Assembly: GCA_964390905.1 (NCBI GenBank)
Contig: CAYMLO010000039.1
Coordinates: 1 to 64,000 of the forward strand
DNA: 64,000 nucleotides
Direction of reading: 5' to 3'
From: JAFGLZ01 sp964390905
GTDB lineage: Bacteria; Planctomycetota; Phycisphaerae; UBA1845; JAFGLZ01
The notes below the pieces were generated by a model. The model did no database searches. It was not told the DNA's origin and saw nothing but the letters and a program-made list of their open reading frames with translations. Both the position numbers and the translations under genes were made by a program. Shown here piece after piece: positions 62,601 through 64,000 of this stretch. Each line of letters starts with the position of its first letter. Position 1 is the first letter of the stretch.

Positions 62601-62995
62601 CGGACATGGATGGTGAGCCGAGGGTCAACGGGACGGTCGATATGGGTGCCGACGAGTTCTGGGGGGATCACGTCGTGCTGACCCTGGTGGTCAGGGGCGA
62701 GGACAAGGGCGACGTCGATCTCAGCCCAACACCGGCATTCAGCGTCGATACCCGGCATTGGTATCTGATCAACACGGCGGTGACGCTGACGGCGGATTGG
62801 GAAGAAGGCAAGTACTGGCTTGGTTGGGAGGGAGACATCTCGCCGGGCGAGGAGCACACCAACCCGCTGACGATCACGATGGACGAGGACAAGGAGATTT
62901 CCACATCCTTCCGGTGCGGCATGGGCGTAGGGCCATTCCTGCCCATGATCTTCGCCGTCCTCGGTCTTGCCCTCTGGTTCAGACGCAGGGCGTAG
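59684..62995 (+). CDS. Long Cys-ladder beta-helix surface protein with sorting tail, copy 2
   Basis: A 1103-residue homologue of the preceding gene. The signal ends near AHAAE; the following 110 residues are almost identical to copy 1 (SSDGDEVIIAPGTYQGDGN, DPNHWDDPNYTEDPNYHHRG). Array 1 has ten rungs and array 2 six; between them lie a choice-of-anchor-Q-like segment and an InlB-like repeat (WGSVEVEPNDPNYAPF, HWQVFDPNQPGDANYA). The second module begins DTWHATIQAAIGAAGSGD and differs from those of copy 1. The protein closes with an InlB-like domain and the 26-residue tail from Cys1078 (CGMGVGPFLP, hydrophobic, RRRA). Probably exposed at the cell surface. A clear terminator follows. Confidence 0.8.
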   Translation: MRLQVCSAVAVMVGVPLAHAAERHVPSQYATIQAAIDASSDGDEVIIAPGTYQGDGNRDLIYGGLAITVRSADPNDPNVVAATAIDCGMDPNHWDDPNYTEDPNYHHRGFYFHSGEGPNSVVAGLTITNGYVDASSSSDPNRWGGGVFCWDSSPTLTNCTISGNSACEGGGVFCYYYSSPTLTDCTISGNSATGSYGTGGGVHCNYYSSPTLTNCTISGNSGHQGGGVYCYTSNPTLTSCTISGNTVDYDGGGVHCTYDSSPTLVDCTISGNTADDGGGVCCTQDSTPALTNCTISGNSADGDGGGGGGVCFYDSSPTLTNCTISGNSANYYGGGVYCYDSSPTLTNCMFNGNSAQRYGGAVCCRDESTPTLTSCTISGNSAVYGGGVHCSPGSPTLENCTISGNSADYYGGGVYCASGSPTLTNCILWDDSPQEIYMVSGSPAVSYSCIAGGWTGAGNIDADPLFVDADGPDDDPNTWEDNDYHISPNSPCINAGDPNGDYTGQLDIDGEPRASGVVDMGSDEVWAADTCTLTLTVENEDWGSVEVEPNDPNYAPFTYPFGTEVTLTAAPVEGAGLGHWQVFDPNQPGDANYAAEDANNPLTIVMDADQQVAAVFMGVHNITQDTWHATIQAAIGAAGSGDIVEIADGTYTGAGNKDLDFGGKAITVRSASGDQALCIIDCEGSGRGFDFHSGEGPDSVVEGLTVRNGYAARGGGVYCEWSSSPTLTNCTISGNAAAGYYGEGGAVYCYYSSPTLTNCTISGNLAYDDGGGVFCYSSSPTLTNCTISGNSAAGDGGGVYCCYGSPTLTNCTITRSVGDHYGGGVYCDRSYPTLTNCTISGNSTSVAYCGGGGVYCSGGSPTLMNCTISGNSAYYGGGVYCSASNPTLTNCILWNDTPQEIHALSGSPAVTYSDVEGGWTGTGNIDADPLFVDPNGPDGDPNTWEDNDYHLSPNSPCINAGDPNYVVNPNYPTDMDGEPRVNGTVDMGADEFWGDHVVLTLVVRGEDKGDVDLSPTPAFSVDTRHWYLINTAVTLTADWEEGKYWLGWEGDISPGEEHTNPLTITMDEDKEISTSFRCGMGVGPFLPMIFAVLGLALWFRRRA
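60137..60970 (+). repeat. Coding repeat array with ten beta-helix rungs
   Basis: Longest array of the window; units of about 75-80 bp share the CTGACGAACTGCACGATCAG core and differ mainly in the loop between GNSA and GGGV. Confidence 0.8.
61850..62365 (+). repeat. Coding repeat array with six beta-helix rungs
   Basis: Same DNA core as the three other arrays. One rung is altered (NCTITRSVGDHYGGG). Confidence 0.8.
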
Positions 62996-63021
62996 TTGGA
63001 CTGACGTTCGCAGCGAACTTC

Positions 63022-63058
63022 ACAGGCCCGCAGGTTCGTCCTGTGGGTCTGTTTCTTT
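63022..63058 (+). terminator. Rho-independent terminator after the beta-helix pair
   Basis: Stem 63022-63034 with 63040-63052 (13 bp, two of them G-U pairs), loop TTCGT, followed by the T-rich run TCTTT. It stands 27 bases after the stop codon of the second beta-helix gene. Confidence 0.75.
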
Positions 63059-63298
63059 GGGCCGTTTGGCCGTGGTCGTATCATCTGGTATCTGGTAGCA
63101 TTCCGAGCACGGATGCGTCACGGAGAGTAGCGCATACGTTGTGCCAGGACTCTCGACAAGGCCCACAGATCGATATCTGAGGGACTTTCTGGGTCGATGG
63201 GGATGTTGGGGGACGGGCCGAACAGGTTTCAGTATCAAGACACAGCCAAATCTGCTTCTGACAGGTGTACTCGGTCAATCGTTGGGGCCCAAGGATTC

Positions 63299-64000
63299 AT
63301 GACATCATTTTGTGGTTGGCGCACCGCTTCAGAGGTGGGGGTCACGAACTCGAACGGGAATTGGCGTCCCCCACGGCTGAAGCCTTGGGGCGCCAATGCG
63401 CTGCTGCTCTTCCTTGCGCTCTGCGTTCTGAGTCGGCCGTGTCTCGGCGAGGCAGTGATCGAGCTGTACACCGCGAAGCTGACGCTTGACGATCAGGGGC
63501 GCGTTCGATCGTTCGGGTACGCCGACGGTTCCGAACACGCCGTGCCCGGTCCGCCGGCGTTCTCCGTGGACATCGACGACGTCCCGCGCTTCCCCACGGC
63601 GGTTGTCGGGTCGCCGAACGGGCTGGCGGTGACGTTCGAAGGTGGCACGGTGGCGGAGTTCCGCGTCACCTCGCGACCGGGATTCGCCCTTCTTGAGCTG
63701 CAGAAGCTCGCCTCGACGGGGACGGTTCAGCGATTCGGTCTCTTCTCGCTGCCGATCCCTCCCAAGACCCAAGTGGCCTCCAGGATCAACGCCGCACATC
63801 TGGGTCAGCACAGCCTCGCGCTCATGGCCGCCGAGCCGAACGTCCGTGCGTTCTCCAGCCGGTCCATGGGTCAGCGCTCCAACAAGTCGGGCTGCACGCA
63901 CCGGTTCACACCGACGGACGGCAACGCTCGGATCGGGCGACGCGCAGCCCGCTTCACGGCCACCAGCACGAGGACCGACAACGGCGGATGGTCGCTTCGC
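63299..64000 (+). CDS. Secreted protein of unknown function, truncated by the window end
   Basis: The first 234 residues are in the window and the frame is open to the last base. AAGGA stands five bases before the ATG. A long N-terminal region precedes a hydrophobic stretch (ANALLLFLALCVLSRPCLG), so a later start within the first 25 codons is possible. The mature part is beta-rich (VIELYTAKLTLDDQGRVRSF, FRVTSRPGFALLELQKL), like the N-terminal sandwich domain of secreted planctomycete hydrolases, but I cannot name the family. The gap 62996-63298 holds only the terminator. Confidence 0.6.
   Translation, partial: MTSFCGWRTASEVGVTNSNGNWRPPRLKPWGANALLLFLALCVLSRPCLGEAVIELYTAKLTLDDQGRVRSFGYADGSEHAVPGPPAFSVDIDDVPRFPTAVVGSPNGLAVTFEGGTVAEFRVTSRPGFALLELQKLASTGTVQRFGLFSLPIPPKTQVASRINAAHLGQHSLALMAAEPNVRAFSSRSMGQRSNKSGCTHRFTPTDGNARIGRRAARFTATSTRTDNGGWSLR

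Noticed and set aside
60266..62857. Very long antisense open frame (about 860 codons) across the second beta-helix gene
   Set aside because: It consists of repeated Asp-Arg-Ala-Val-Arg-type units that mirror the coding repeats on the plus strand. The sense strand has a signal peptide, a ribosome site and known domains.
1..64000. tRNA, rRNA, transposase or integrase genes
   Set aside because: None was recognised on either strand by reading; no SusC/SusD pair or sulfatase was found either.

Overview
The window is about 62% G+C, with long secreted proteins, many paralogues and almost no housekeeping genes. Planctomycete-typical families include Tat-secreted DapA-like aldolases, neutral-ceramidase-like proteins, hydrazine-synthase-alpha-like multihaem propellers, a membrane Ser/Thr kinase with an N-terminal zinc finger, and beta-helix proteins rich in Asp-Pro-Asn. 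I infer an uncultured member of Planctomycetota, probably class Phycisphaerae. This rests on protein style only; no marker gene, rRNA or tRNA is visible.

Left part (1-29,280), carbohydrate and ester degradation. The end of a GH16-like gene is followed by a GH29 alpha-L-fucosidase behind a leader with three perfect hairpins. Next come a Tat-secreted aldolase and a GH30-like glycosidase. A minus-strand operon (10,385 to 5,576) encodes a beta-propeller glycosidase-like protein, a second copy of the aldolase and a ceramidase-like enzyme. A long plus-strand run (10,597 to 29,280) carries a beta-helix protein, a propeller protein, two tandem ceramidase-like genes with an ATGA overlap, and two multihaem HzsA-like proteins flanking an esterase/helical-barrel fusion. 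It ends with an esterase-GH39 fusion.

Middle (29,281-48,291). After a decayed receiver-domain remnant come a transmembrane Ser/Thr kinase ending in two LPP20/FlgT-like domains and an adjacent TolB/FlgO-like TPR lipoprotein, a possible envelope signalling pair. Then follow a C45-type Ntn hydrolase, a GH42-like glycosidase, a divergent helical-barrel protein and a beta-helix surface protein. An MBOAT O-acyltransferase overlaps an SGNH/AlgX-like gene and has a good sigma-70-type promoter upstream.

Right part (48,478-64,000). A four-gene minus-strand operon encodes a GH67-like protein, a GH106 alpha-L-rhamnosidase, a CE15 glucuronoyl esterase and a membrane protein. Upstream are a decayed gene end with an in-frame TGA and a 29-bp tandem repeat. 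Two tandem Cys-rich beta-helix proteins follow, ending at a clear intrinsic terminator, and then a truncated secreted protein.

Together the genes look like a non-SusCD planctomycete apparatus for secreted deconstruction of fucose-, rhamnose- and glucuronate-containing polymers. Two observations stand out. Four proteins share a short C-terminal tail (Cys-Gly, Gly-Pro-x-Leu-Pro, hydrophobic stretch, Arg cluster) that looks like a protein-sorting signal. The other is the placement of multihaem HzsA-like proteins, one with a carbohydrate-binding-like domain, inside a polysaccharide operon.
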